64,000 bases of DNA from Fodinicurvata fenggangensis DSM 21160 (lineage in GTDB: Bacteria; Pseudomonadota; Alphaproteobacteria; Kiloniellales; DSM-21159), in contig NZ_JMLV01000007.1 of assembly GCF_000686045.1 (NCBI RefSeq), forward strand, positions 1 to 64,000, written 5' to 3'. The translations under genes were made by a program, and so were the position numbers. Each line of letters begins with the position of its first letter. The stretch's first letter is position 1. This document shows, in pieces, positions 36,681 through 44,755 of this stretch. The notes under the pieces are model-generated. The model was not told the origin of the DNA and ran no database searches. It saw nothing but the letters and a program-made list of their open reading frames with translations.

Positions 36681-38411
36681 TCAAAGATCGCGCAGGTATT
36701 TCAGATTGGACCGCACCTGCTTCAGGACCTCGGCACCGCGTCCCTCCAGGACCATCTTGGCCTCGCTGAGCGCATAGCTTTCCAGCTGTTTCAGGCTGGT
36801 GTGCGGCGGCATGGCCACGGCATTGCGGTCGGTCTTCACGTCCAGGAGGACCGGCCCCTCCTGGGCCATGGCGTCCCTGACGGCCCCGTCCACCTGATCC
36901 GGGTCCTCGACGGTCACGCCCCGGATGCCGCAGGCCTCGGCCACTTTGGCAAAGTCGGGATTGTAGAGTTCCGTCTGGTAGTTCGGGATGCCGGCCAGTT
37001 GCATCTCGATCTCGACCATGCCCAGCGTGCCGTTGTTGAAGACCACCATCTTCACCGGCAACTGATATTGTCCAATGGTGGCCAGATCGCCCATCAGCAT
37101 GGACAGGCCGCCATCACCGCAGAGGGCAACGGTCTGCCGACCATTGCCGGCCAGGGCCGCCCCGATGGCCTGGGGCATGGCACTGGCCATGGAGCCATGG
37201 GAGTAGGAGCCCATCAGGCTGCGCCGGCCCGTGCTGCGCAGATGTCGCGCCGCCCAGACGGTGGTCATACCGGTATCGGTGGTAAAGATCGCATCGGCAT
37301 CGGCATGGGCGTCGATGCGCGCGGCCAGGTAATCCGGACCGATGGCACTGTGGGCGCCAGCCTCCTGTTCATGGCGGGCCAGACTCTCCAGGTCCTCTTG
37401 ATAGACCTTGCGCCGGTCCTGCAGGAAGCTGTCATCACCACGATAGGCCACCCGCGGAACAAGCGCCTCCAGCGTGGCATGTACCTCGCCGACCAGGCCC
37501 ATGTCCACATGGGTACGCCGCCCAAGGCGTCCGCCATGCGTCAGGACCTGAGCCACGCGTGCCTTGGTGTGCAGGAAATCCTTCCAGGGAAAGTCGGTGC
37601 CCAGCAACAGCAGCACATCGCACTGGGCAATGGCGTCGGCACAGGCCTTGCCGCCGATGAAGCCGGTCATGCCGATGCCGTGGGCGTTGTCATGCTCCAG
37701 GGCCATCTTGCCCTTCAGAGTCCAGCCCACCGGCGCCTGCAGTCGCTCGGCCAGGGCCGTCACCAGCGCATGGGCGCCCTCGCAGCCGACACCACCATAG
37801 ATCATCGGCCGCTCGGCCCCCGACAGCAGCTCGGCCAGCGCATCCAGCTCGCGGTCGCCCGGACGCACCACGGTCTCCGGCCGGTAGGACGGCGAGACGA
37901 TGGCCGAGTCCGGCAGCTTCTCGGGCAGGAGATCGCCGCCATAGCCGAAGACGCCCACGCCCTTGCGGGTCAGCGCGTTCTGGATCGCCTGCTGCAGCAT
38001 GCGTGGCGCCTGCTCAGGCGTCTGGGCCAACTGGTTGTACCAGCTGCAGCCATCGAACATGCGCAGGTCGGTTTCCTGGAAGGATTCCATGCCATAGTCC
38101 GAGCGGCTGATCGTCGAGGGCAGAGCCACCACCGGCGCGCCCCAGCGATGGGCGTCATAGAGCCCGTTGATCAGGTGTACATGCCCGGGCCCGGAACTGC
38201 CGGCGCAACATCCCAGGCCGCCCAGAACGCCTTCGGCCATGGCGGCATAGGCGCCGGCTTCCTCGTGACGAACGTGAATCCACTCGATGCGGCCATCGCG
38301 CCGCAGGGCATCGTTCAGAAGGTTCAGGCTGTCACCGGTCACGCCATAGAGGCGCTTGACCCCGGCCTGCGCCAGCATGTCGATGATGGTCTCGGCAATC
38401 GTGCGTGTCAT
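36681..38411 (-). CDS. poxB: Thiamine-diphosphate-dependent pyruvate dehydrogenase/oxidase (PoxB-like)
   Basis: Flavin and thiamine diphosphate enzyme of 576 residues, very close in layout to E. coli PoxB (572), which oxidises pyruvate to acetate and CO2 and passes electrons to quinone at the membrane. The N-terminus GVKRLYGVTGDSLNLLNDAL and IEWIHVRHEEAGAYAA carries the catalytic Glu. The C-terminal thiamine-binding motif is ALCGDGGLSMLMGDLATIGQ with VKMVVFNNGTLG. The C-terminal tail (LEGRGAEVLKQVRSNLKYLR) is amphipathic, as in the lipid-activated PoxB tail. Relatives may use other 2-oxo acids. Confidence 0.85.
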   Translation of the reverse strand: MTRTIAETIIDMLAQAGVKRLYGVTGDSLNLLNDALRRDGRIEWIHVRHEEAGAYAAMAEGVLGGLGCCAGSSGPGHVHLINGLYDAHRWGAPVVALPSTISRSDYGMESFQETDLRMFDGCSWYNQLAQTPEQAPRMLQQAIQNALTRKGVGVFGYGGDLLPEKLPDSAIVSPSYRPETVVRPGDRELDALAELLSGAERPMIYGGVGCEGAHALVTALAERLQAPVGWTLKGKMALEHDNAHGIGMTGFIGGKACADAIAQCDVLLLLGTDFPWKDFLHTKARVAQVLTHGGRLGRRTHVDMGLVGEVHATLEALVPRVAYRGDDSFLQDRRKVYQEDLESLARHEQEAGAHSAIGPDYLAARIDAHADADAIFTTDTGMTTVWAARHLRSTGRRSLMGSYSHGSMASAMPQAIGAALAGNGRQTVALCGDGGLSMLMGDLATIGQYQLPVKMVVFNNGTLGMVEIEMQLAGIPNYQTELYNPDFAKVAEACGIRGVTVEDPDQVDGAVRDAMAQEGPVLLDVKTDRNAVAMPPHTSLKQLESYALSEAKMVLEGRGAEVLKQVRSNLKYLRDL

Positions 38412-38776
38412 GAAGCCCCCTGGTGCCGCTTTGCGGCTGGTTCTTGTTCAGGGCAGCAAGCATCAGCCGATCCTGCCCCTGAAATTTCTTAACTTATTGA
38501 ATCTCTATACAGTTTTCCTTTCACCTTCGCAACAAGAGGTGTCCGGGCCGGCAAGCCGGTGCCATGTCCGGTCAACGCCAGGGCTGTTGCTGCCTTCACT
38601 TGCGGCCTGGAATGCGATCACGGGGAGAACAGGCCCGGCAAAGCGGTTGCGCAGGAAATAGGCTTCCTGTAGCTTCGCGCCGCATTCGGGGCCGGGCCGG
38701 TCACGGCAATCACTGGCAGCAATACAGTGGATCCGCGACACATCAGTCGGCTCCTTTTCGGGAGGGCGCTAGAGCG
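38412..38776. other. 365-base divergent intergenic region (poxB / dctQ)
   Basis: The region serves poxB on the minus strand and the TRAP dctQ on the plus strand. An AT-rich patch (38479-38525) contains TGAAATTTCTTAACTTATTG and is the probable poxB promoter area. A plus-strand ribosome site (GGGAGGG) precedes dctQ. A possible small ORF lies on the minus strand at 38505-38741. I could not identify an operator. Confidence 0.5.
38505..38741 (-). CDS. Possible small cysteine-containing protein, 78 residues
   Basis: An open frame starting at GTG 38741 with a strong ribosome site (AAAAGGAG) nine to ten bases upstream. The product contains five cysteines, including CRDRPGPEC and an adjacent CC pair, and resembles nothing I know. 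Third-position GC is high but not decisive. It precedes poxB by 93 bases on the same strand. It could be a small gene, or chance in GC-rich promoter DNA; the same ribosome site would also serve an overlapping 41-codon frame. Confidence 0.22.
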   Translation of the reverse strand: MSRIHCIAASDCRDRPGPECGAKLQEAYFLRNRFAGPVLPVIAFQAASEGSNSPGVDRTWHRLAGPDTSCCEGERKTV

Positions 38777-39331
38777 ATGGGTTTCCTGATAGGCCTGAGT
38801 CGTGCAATCGACAGCCTCAATGGCTTCATCGGTCGCTGCGTCTATTGGCTGATCCTGATCGTTGTACTGATTTCCGCCGGCAACGCCATCTCGCGCTATC
38901 TCTTCAGCCTCAGCTCCAACGCCTGGCTCGAGATCCAGTGGTATCTTTTCTCGGCCGTCTTCCTGCTGGGGGCCGGCTACACCCTGCTGCGGAATGAGCA
39001 TGTCCGCATCGACGTGCTCTATGCGCGCCTGTCGCCGCGCCGCAAGGCCTGGATCGACATCATCGGCGGCCTGTTCTTCCTGCTGCCGGTTGCGATCTTC
39101 ATCATGGTCCTGTCCTGGCCCATGTTCCACAACGCCTTCGTGCGCATGGAGATGTCCGGCAATACGGGCGGCCTGATCCGCTGGCCGGTGCTGCTGCTGA
39201 TGCCGGTCGGCTTTTTCCTCTTGAGCCTCCAGGGTGTTTCCGAGGTCATCAAGCGCATCGCCTTCCTGGCCGGACGCGCCCCCTATCCGGGCGGCGGCCA
39301 GGCCCACAGCGATGTCATCCGAGACAGCTGA
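38777..39331 (+). CDS. TRAP transporter small permease subunit (DctQ type)
   Basis: Four-helix membrane subunit of 184 residues for a tripartite ATP-independent periplasmic transporter. Features: an N-terminal helix WLILIVVLISAGNAISRYLF, the family motif WLEIQWYLFSAVFLLGAGYT, NEHVRIDVLYARLSPRRKAW and RWPVLLLMPVGFFLLSLQGV. ATG at 38777 follows GGAGGGCGC; the longer frame from 38564 is not supported. It is followed 18 bases later by dctM. The matching binding proteins are probably the two genes at 42219-44618 on the other strand. Confidence 0.88.
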   Translation: MGFLIGLSRAIDSLNGFIGRCVYWLILIVVLISAGNAISRYLFSLSSNAWLEIQWYLFSAVFLLGAGYTLLRNEHVRIDVLYARLSPRRKAWIDIIGGLFFLLPVAIFIMVLSWPMFHNAFVRMEMSGNTGGLIRWPVLLLMPVGFFLLSLQGVSEVIKRIAFLAGRAPYPGGGQAHSDVIRDS

Positions 39332-39349
39332 CGGGACCGGGGTGCCATC

Positions 39350-40816
39350 ATGATCGAACTGCTGCAAAGCTATCTGGCCCCGATCATGTTCGCGGGACTC
39401 GTGGTGTTCCTGCTGTCGGGTTATCCGCTGGCCTTCGCGCTGGCGATTACCGGGCTGATCTTCGCCTTCATCGGCATCGAGCTGGGCATGCTGACCACGG
39501 CCCTGCTGCAGGCCCTGCCCAACCGGATCTACGGGATCATGAGCAACGAGACCCTGCTCGCGATCCCCTTCTTCACCTTCATGGGCCTGATTCTCGAACG
39601 CAGCCGCATGGCCGAGGATCTGCTGCACACCATAGGCCAGCTGTTCGGCCCCCTGCGCGGCGGCCTGGCCTTTGCCGGTGTCTTTGTGGGCGCCATCCTG
39701 GCCGCCACCACCGGCGTCACGGCCGCCTCGGTGATCTCCATGGGACTCATCTCCCTGCCGATCATGCAGCGCTATGGCTATGACCAGAAGATCGCCACCG
39801 GCACGATCCTGGCCTCGGGCACGCTGGCCCAGATCATCCCGCCCAGCCTGGTCCTGATTGTCCTGTCCGACCAGTTGGGCCGTTCGGTGGGCGACATGTA
39901 TCACGGGGCCCTGGTGCCCAGCCTGGGCCTGATCACGCTCTATACCCTCTATGTGCTGGTTATCGCGGTCTTCCGGCCCAAGGCTGTTCCGGCCCTGCCG
40001 CCCGAGGCCAGGACCCTGCGTGGCCTCCAGTTGGTCAAGCGCATCCTGATTTCGCTGGTGCCGCCGTTGGCGCTGATCTTCCTGGTTCTGGGCACCATCC
40101 TGATGGGCTTGGCCACGCCCACGGAAGCCGGCGCCATGGGCGCCGTGGGGGCCCTGGGGCTCGCCATCGTCAAGCGCCGGCTGACCCTGCCCATCCTGAA
40201 GCAGGCCATGGACGCCACGGCCAAGCTGACCTCCTTCGTGATCTTCATCCTGGTGGGCGCCAGCGTCTTCAGCCTGACCTTCTGGGGTGTGGACGGCGAC
40301 CTCTGGGTCGAGCACCTGCTGACCAGCCTGCCCGGCGGACCGCTCGGCTTCCTGATTGCCGTCAACCTGCTGATCTTCGTGCTCGGCTTCTTCCTGGACT
40401 TCTTCGAGCTGGCCTTCATCATCGTGCCGCTGGTGGCGCCGGTGGCCGAAGTCCTAGGCATCGACCTGGTCTGGTTCGGCGTGCTGCTGGCCGTGAACCT
40501 TCAGACCTCGTTCCTGACGCCGCCCTTCGGCTTTGCGCTGTTCTACCTGCGCTCGGTCGCACCCAAGGAGGATTACACCGATTCCATCACCGGACGGCTG
40601 GTGAAGTACATTCCCACAGAGCGCATCTACCTTGGTGTGTTGCCCTTCCTGGCCCTGCAGCTGATCATGGTGGGCCTGATCATCACCTTCCCCGAACTGG
40701 TCACCGGTGTTGACCAGGGCGCGGCGGTGGATCCGGCCGACGTGGACATCGACATACCCGCCGGCGACATGGGCCTGGACGGCGGCGACGAGCCGCCCCC
40801 CATCACCTTCGATTGA
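39350..40816 (+). CDS. TRAP transporter large permease subunit (DctM type)
   Basis: Polytopic permease of 488 residues. It has the DctM patterns YPLAFALAITGLIFAFIGIE, IPFFTFMGLILERSRMAEDL, LASGTLAQIIPPSLVLIVLS, ATPTEAGAMGAVGALGLA and NLQTSFLTPPFGFALFYLRS. An acidic C-terminal tail of about 35 residues ends GGDEPPPITFD; it is outside the usual family core, and a diverged copy of this tail lies after the next gene at about 42117-42149. Confidence 0.9.
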   Translation: MIELLQSYLAPIMFAGLVVFLLSGYPLAFALAITGLIFAFIGIELGMLTTALLQALPNRIYGIMSNETLLAIPFFTFMGLILERSRMAEDLLHTIGQLFGPLRGGLAFAGVFVGAILAATTGVTAASVISMGLISLPIMQRYGYDQKIATGTILASGTLAQIIPPSLVLIVLSDQLGRSVGDMYHGALVPSLGLITLYTLYVLVIAVFRPKAVPALPPEARTLRGLQLVKRILISLVPPLALIFLVLGTILMGLATPTEAGAMGAVGALGLAIVKRRLTLPILKQAMDATAKLTSFVIFILVGASVFSLTFWGVDGDLWVEHLLTSLPGGPLGFLIAVNLLIFVLGFFLDFFELAFIIVPLVAPVAEVLGIDLVWFGVLLAVNLQTSFLTPPFGFALFYLRSVAPKEDYTDSITGRLVKYIPTERIYLGVLPFLALQLIMVGLIITFPELVTGVDQGAAVDPADVDIDIPAGDMGLDGGDEPPPITFD

Positions 40817-40911
40817 CGACTTCAACACAAAGACGCAAAAATCCTGAGGGCATACATCCTGCGCAACGTCCTAAACACGAGAGCATTCAACCAGCCCCGG
40901 ACCAAACCGTC

Positions 40912-42078
40912 ATGAAAATCACCGACGTTCAGGAGCGCCGCGTCTCCATCGCCTCCGACATTGAGAACGCCTATATCAGTTTCGCTGGCATGGATGTCTC
41001 CATCCTGGCCATCACCACCGACACTCTCGTCGACGGAAAGCCTGTCGTGGGCTATGGCTTCAATTCCAATGGCCGCTACGCGCCCAGCGGTCTTTTGCGG
41101 CACCGCTTCCTGCCGCGGTTACTGGAAGCGGATCCGGCGAATCTGGTCGACAAGACAGGCCGAAACCTTGATCCCTTCCGCATCTGGCAGACGCTCATGC
41201 GCAACGAAAAGCCCGGCGGACACGGGGAGCGATCGGTCGCTGTTGGCGTAATCGATATGGCCATCTGGGACATCGTGGCAAAAGTCGAGGGAAAGCCACT
41301 CGCCACACTTCTCGCCGAACGCTTCGGCGATGGCGCAGCCGATGAAAGCGTCCCTGTCTATGCCGCGGGCGGATACTACTATCCCAATTCTGATCTCAGT
41401 GCATTGCAGGCCGAAATGCGCAGCTACCTGGATGCAGGCTATACCGAGACAAAGATGAAAATCGGTGGCCTGCCACTGGACGAGGATCTGCGCCGGGTCG
41501 AGGCCGCACTGGAGGTCGTCGGCAGCGGCGACCGCCTGGCGGTGGATGCCAATGGCCGCTTCGACCTCGAGACCGGACTGGCATTCGCACAGGGTCTGTC
41601 CCCCTATGGCCTGCGCTGGTATGAGGAAGCGGGCGATCCACTCGACTACGATCTTCAGCGCGTTCTGGCTGAAAACTATGCAGAGCCGATGGCTACAGGT
41701 GAAAATCTCTTTTCCCATCAGGACGTCCGCAATCTTCTACGCTACGGTGGAATCCGCGCTGATCGTGATATCCTCCAGATGGATCCGGTGCTCTCCTATG
41801 GCCTCGTCGAGTATATGCGCATGCTCGACGAGCTTCGCCTGCGTGGCTTCTCGCCGCGTGTGTGTATTCCACATGGCGGGCATCAGTTCGCCCTGAACAT
41901 CGCTGCTGGCCTGAAGCTCGGTGGCAACGAATCCTATCCTCGCGTGTTCGCGCCTTTTGGCGGGTTTGCCGATTCAACACCTGTCGAGAACGGACGGGTC
42001 CGCACCTCCGATCTTCCTGGTATCGGGTTCGAGGACAAAGCAGACCTGATGGAGCTTTTCCGTAAGGAGTTGTCCTGA
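40912..42078 (+). CDS. tarD: Enolase-superfamily acid-sugar dehydratase, probable D-tartrate dehydratase
   Basis: Protein of 388 residues that would convert D-tartrate to oxaloacetate. It closely follows the pattern of Bradyrhizobium TarD as I remember it: VVGYGFNSNGRYAPSGLLRH, NEKPGGHGERSVAVGVIDMA, a K-M-K base motif at 181-183, metal ligands D212, E238 and E264, and H321 in CIPHGGHQFALNIAAG. ATG at 40912 is the family start; the frame open from 40813 overlaps dctM by chance. It follows the TRAP genes, which suits uptake of a hydroxy-dicarboxylate. Other mandelate-racemase-group acid-sugar dehydratases remain possible. Its base composition looks lower in GC than its neighbours. Confidence 0.75.
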   Translation: MKITDVQERRVSIASDIENAYISFAGMDVSILAITTDTLVDGKPVVGYGFNSNGRYAPSGLLRHRFLPRLLEADPANLVDKTGRNLDPFRIWQTLMRNEKPGGHGERSVAVGVIDMAIWDIVAKVEGKPLATLLAERFGDGAADESVPVYAAGGYYYPNSDLSALQAEMRSYLDAGYTETKMKIGGLPLDEDLRRVEAALEVVGSGDRLAVDANGRFDLETGLAFAQGLSPYGLRWYEEAGDPLDYDLQRVLAENYAEPMATGENLFSHQDVRNLLRYGGIRADRDILQMDPVLSYGLVEYMRMLDELRLRGFSPRVCIPHGGHQFALNIAAGLKLGGNESYPRVFAPFGGFADSTPVENGRVRTSDLPGIGFEDKADLMELFRKELS

Positions 42079-42116
42079 AGAGGGACAAACAGCAGCCATC
42101 GCCTATGGAGCAGGAG

Positions 42117-42149
42117 GGCGATGAACCGCCATCCATCACCTTTGAATGA
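42117..42149 (+). pseudogene. Relic of a second dctM C-terminal tail
   Basis: In frame with the stop at 42147-42149 the sequence encodes GDEPPSITFE, nearly the same as the end of the dctM gene at 39350-40816 (GDEPPPITFD). The nucleotide differences (GAT/GAC, GAA/GAG, CCA/CCC, TTT/TTC) are mostly synonymous, so the two were once both coding. It has no start and no rest of the gene; a terminator follows 15 bases later. It probably marks the former end of dctM before tarD was placed behind it. Confidence 0.6.
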
Positions 42150-42163
42150 TACCTGCGAAAAAG

Positions 42164-42187
42164 AAAGCCCCGCCGAAGCGGGGCTTT
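42164..42187 (-). terminator. Bidirectional intrinsic terminator
   Basis: AAAGCCCCGC (42164-42173) and GCGGGGCTTT (42178-42187) form a perfect 10-bp stem with a CGAA loop. On the minus strand the stem is followed by CTTTTTCGC, a good T-run for the binding-protein gene ending at 42219. It can also stop plus-strand transcripts from tarD. Confidence 0.9.
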
Positions 42188-42218
42188 CCAAGATTATCAA
42201 GGACAGGCAAGCCCGGCC

Positions 42219-43340
42219 TTAATTGCCCTCCTCTTCCTGCTCCAGGCGCGCCTGGGCGGTGAAGGCGAAGTTATCGTAGCTGTTCTCCGCCACACGGAAC
42301 CAGAGGTACTGTTCGTCGCGGAACTTGCGCCACTCCTCGTAGATGGCCCGGAACTTGTCGTTGGTTTCCACCTGTTCTTCATAGAGTTCCTGGGTCGCCT
42401 TGTAGCAGGCCATCAGGATATCGCGATTGAAGCTGCGCAGCTGCGTCCCCTTTGAGACCAGACGGCGCAGGGCCGGCGGATTCTCCGCGTCATAACGCGC
42501 CGTCATGCGGATGTTCGCCTCGGACGCAGCGGCCTGGACGATGGCCTGGTATTCGGGTGTCAGCTCGTTCCAGGCATCCTTGTTGATGTAGAGAGTCAGC
42601 TGCGGTCCGGCTTCCCACCAGCCGGGGTAGTAGTAGTACTCGGCCACCTCGTTGAAGCCCAGCTTCTCGTCATCGTAGGGCCCGACCCATTCCGTGGCGT
42701 CGATCGTGCCGCGCTCCAGAGCCGGATAGACGTCCGCGCCCGGAAGCTGCTGCGGCACCAGGCCGAGTCTCTCGAGAACCGCGCCGGCAAATCCGCTGAT
42801 GCGCATCTTCAGGCCGTCGATGTCCTCGACCGAATTGATCTCGTTGCGGAACCAGCCGCCCATCTGGGCGCCGGTGTTGCCCATAGGGAAGTTGATGATG
42901 TTGTAGTCATCGAACAGCACCTCGCGCACCAGCTCGATGCCGCCACCCTCGTACATCCAGGCGTTCTGCTGACGCGTCGTCAGCCCGAAGGGGGCCGCAC
43001 AGTCAAAGCCGAAGGCCAGGTTCTTGCCGACGTAATAGTAACTGGCCGAGTGACCGCACTCGACGGTGCCCTCGCTGGTCGCATCCAGGACCTCGAAAGG
43101 CGGGACGAGTTCGCCGCCGGCAAAGACACGGATGTCGAAGTTGCCATTGGTGGCGTCGGAAACGCGCTGGGCCATCATCTCGGCCGTGCCGTAGATGGTA
43201 TCCAGCGCCTGCGGAAAGCTGGAGGCCAGGCGCCAACGCACCTGGGGCTGGCTCTGGGCGATGGCCGGGGCGGCAAAGCTGGTGGCCGCGGCGGCACCTG
43301 CACCGACACTGGCCGAAGTCAGAAACTTGCGTCGATTCAT
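42219..43340 (-). CDS. TRAP transporter substrate-binding protein, TakP-like (copy 1)
   Basis: Periplasmic binding protein of 373 residues with a Tat-type signal (NRRKFLTSASVGAGAAAATS, then APAIAQS). It follows the Rhodobacter TakP (2-oxo-acid-binding) pattern: VRWRLASSFPQALDTIYG, NTGAQMGGWFRNEIN, GLKMRISGFAGAVLERLGL, and GTIDATEWVGPYDDEKLGF, which carries the ligand and sodium site. Start: ATG at 43340 after GGGAGGAGA. It is almost a duplicate of the next gene. It probably serves the dctQM permease at 38777-40816. Confidence 0.88.
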   Translation of the reverse strand: MNRRKFLTSASVGAGAAAATSFAAPAIAQSQPQVRWRLASSFPQALDTIYGTAEMMAQRVSDATNGNFDIRVFAGGELVPPFEVLDATSEGTVECGHSASYYYVGKNLAFGFDCAAPFGLTTRQQNAWMYEGGGIELVREVLFDDYNIINFPMGNTGAQMGGWFRNEINSVEDIDGLKMRISGFAGAVLERLGLVPQQLPGADVYPALERGTIDATEWVGPYDDEKLGFNEVAEYYYYPGWWEAGPQLTLYINKDAWNELTPEYQAIVQAAASEANIRMTARYDAENPPALRRLVSKGTQLRSFNRDILMACYKATQELYEEQVETNDKFRAIYEEWRKFRDEQYLWFRVAENSYDNFAFTAQARLEQEEEGN

Positions 43341-43455
43341 GAATTCTCCTCCCTGTGTGGACTGGGCAGCTCCGGCCAGGCGCCGGCCACCCTTGCGGGC
43401 ATGATACACAAAGCGCCTGTTCAGGATAGGAAAAATGCACCCTTCCCAACAGGCA

Positions 43456-43479
43456 ACGGCCCCGCCGGAACGGGGCCGT
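43456..43479 (-). terminator. Hairpin after the second TakP-like gene
   Basis: ACGGCCCCG (43456-43464) and CGGGGCCGT (43471-43479) form a 9-bp stem with loop CCGGAA, 29 bases after the stop of the gene at 43509. No strong T-run follows on the minus strand. It probably limits read-through into copy 1. Confidence 0.6.
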
Positions 43480-43508
43480 GCAAGCCGGTCAGCCTGGACG
43501 GACCGCAG

Positions 43509-44618
43509 TCACTCCTCTTCCTGCTCCAGGCGCGCCTGGGCGGTGAAGGCGAAGTTGTCGAAGCTGCTCTCGGCCACGCGGAACCAGAGGTACTGCTCGT
43601 CGCGGAACTTGCGCCAGTCCTCATAGATGGCGCGGAACTTGTCGTTGGTTTCCATCTGTTCCGCATAGAGCTCCTCGGTGGCCTTGTAGCAGGCCATCAG
43701 GATCCCGCGATTGAAGCTGCGCAGCTGCGTGCCCTTGGAGACCAGACGGCGCAGGGCCGGTGGATTCTCCGCATCATAGCGTGCGGTAATCCGCACATTG
43801 GCCTCGGCCGCAGCCGCCTTGAGGATGGACTGGTATTCGGGGGTCAGCTCGTTCCAGGCGTCCTTGTTGATATAGAGGGTTGTCTGCGGTCCGGCCTCCC
43901 ACCAGCCGGGGTAGTAGTAGTACTCGGCCACTTCGTACAGCCCGACGCTCTCGTCGTCATAGGGGCCGACCAGTTCCGAGGCATCGATCGTGCCGCGCTC
44001 CAGGGCCGGATAGATGTCGCCGCCGGGAATCTGCTGCGGCACCACACCCAACTTTTCCAGGACAGCGCCGGCGAAGCCGCTGATGCGCATCTTCAGCCCC
44101 TTCATATCCTCCAGCGAGTTCACCTCGTGGCGGAACCAGCCGCCCATCTGGGCGCCGGTGTTGCCAAGCGGCAGGTTGATGATGTTGTAGTCATCGAACA
44201 GCACCTCACGCACCAGTTCGATGCCCCCGCCCTCGTACATCCAGGCGTTCTGCTGCCGCGTCGTCAGGCCGAAGGGGGCCGCACAGTCGAAACCGAAGGC
44301 CAGGTTCTTGCCGACATAGTAGTAACTGGCCGAGTGGCCGCACTCGACGGTGTCGTTGCTGACGGCATCCAGCACCTCGAAGGCCGGGACCAGTTCCCCG
44401 GCGGCAAAGACCCGGATGTCGAAATTGCCGTCGGTGGCCTCCGAGACACGCTGCGCCATCTGCTCCGCACCCTGATAGAGAATCTTCAGGCTCTGCGGAA
44501 AGCTGGAAGCCATGCGCCAGCGCACCTGTGGCTTGCTTTGTGCGATGGCCGGGGCTGCGAGGGTCGTGCTGGCCGCAGCCCCCAGGCCAGCGGATGTCAG
44601 GAACTTGCGTCGGTTCAT
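43509..44618 (-). CDS. TRAP transporter substrate-binding protein, TakP-like (copy 2)
   Basis: Periplasmic binding protein of 369 residues, Tat-type signal NRRKFLTSAGLGAAASTTLA. Long stretches are identical to copy 1, for example ASYYYVGKNLAFGFDCAAPF and NPPALRRLVSKGTQLRSFNR, so it arose by tandem duplication. In the ligand-site segment copy 2 reads GTIDASELVGPYDDES where copy 1 and TakP read GTIDATEWVGPYDDEK; the tryptophan-to-leucine change may alter substrate choice. A ribosome site GGGGGAGGA precedes ATG 44618. Confidence 0.88.
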   Translation of the reverse strand: MNRRKFLTSAGLGAAASTTLAAPAIAQSKPQVRWRMASSFPQSLKILYQGAEQMAQRVSEATDGNFDIRVFAAGELVPAFEVLDAVSNDTVECGHSASYYYVGKNLAFGFDCAAPFGLTTRQQNAWMYEGGGIELVREVLFDDYNIINLPLGNTGAQMGGWFRHEVNSLEDMKGLKMRISGFAGAVLEKLGVVPQQIPGGDIYPALERGTIDASELVGPYDDESVGLYEVAEYYYYPGWWEAGPQTTLYINKDAWNELTPEYQSILKAAAAEANVRITARYDAENPPALRRLVSKGTQLRSFNRGILMACYKATEELYAEQMETNDKFRAIYEDWRKFRDEQYLWFRVAESSFDNFAFTAQARLEQEEE

Positions 44619-44755
44619 GGGTCCTCCCCCTCTGTCGTGATGTCCAGCCTGACGTCGCTCCGGCCCAAGGGAGCACCAGTCAGGCGGGCGGCATCATACA
44701 GATTTGCCCGCGCAAGTGAATAGGCCTCTCCCTCCGAATAGGGACTGGACAGTTT

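Noticed and set aside
38479-38488. TGAAATTTCT near poxB as a second copy of the TGAAATTTCA palindrome at 48893
   Set aside because: It lacks symmetry outside the core and differs at the last base; AT-rich promoter DNA makes this match unremarkable.
38618-40315. 565-codon Q/H/G/D-rich frame opposite TRAP dctQ/dctM
   Set aside because: Antisense shadow of the membrane protein genes; low complexity and no motif.
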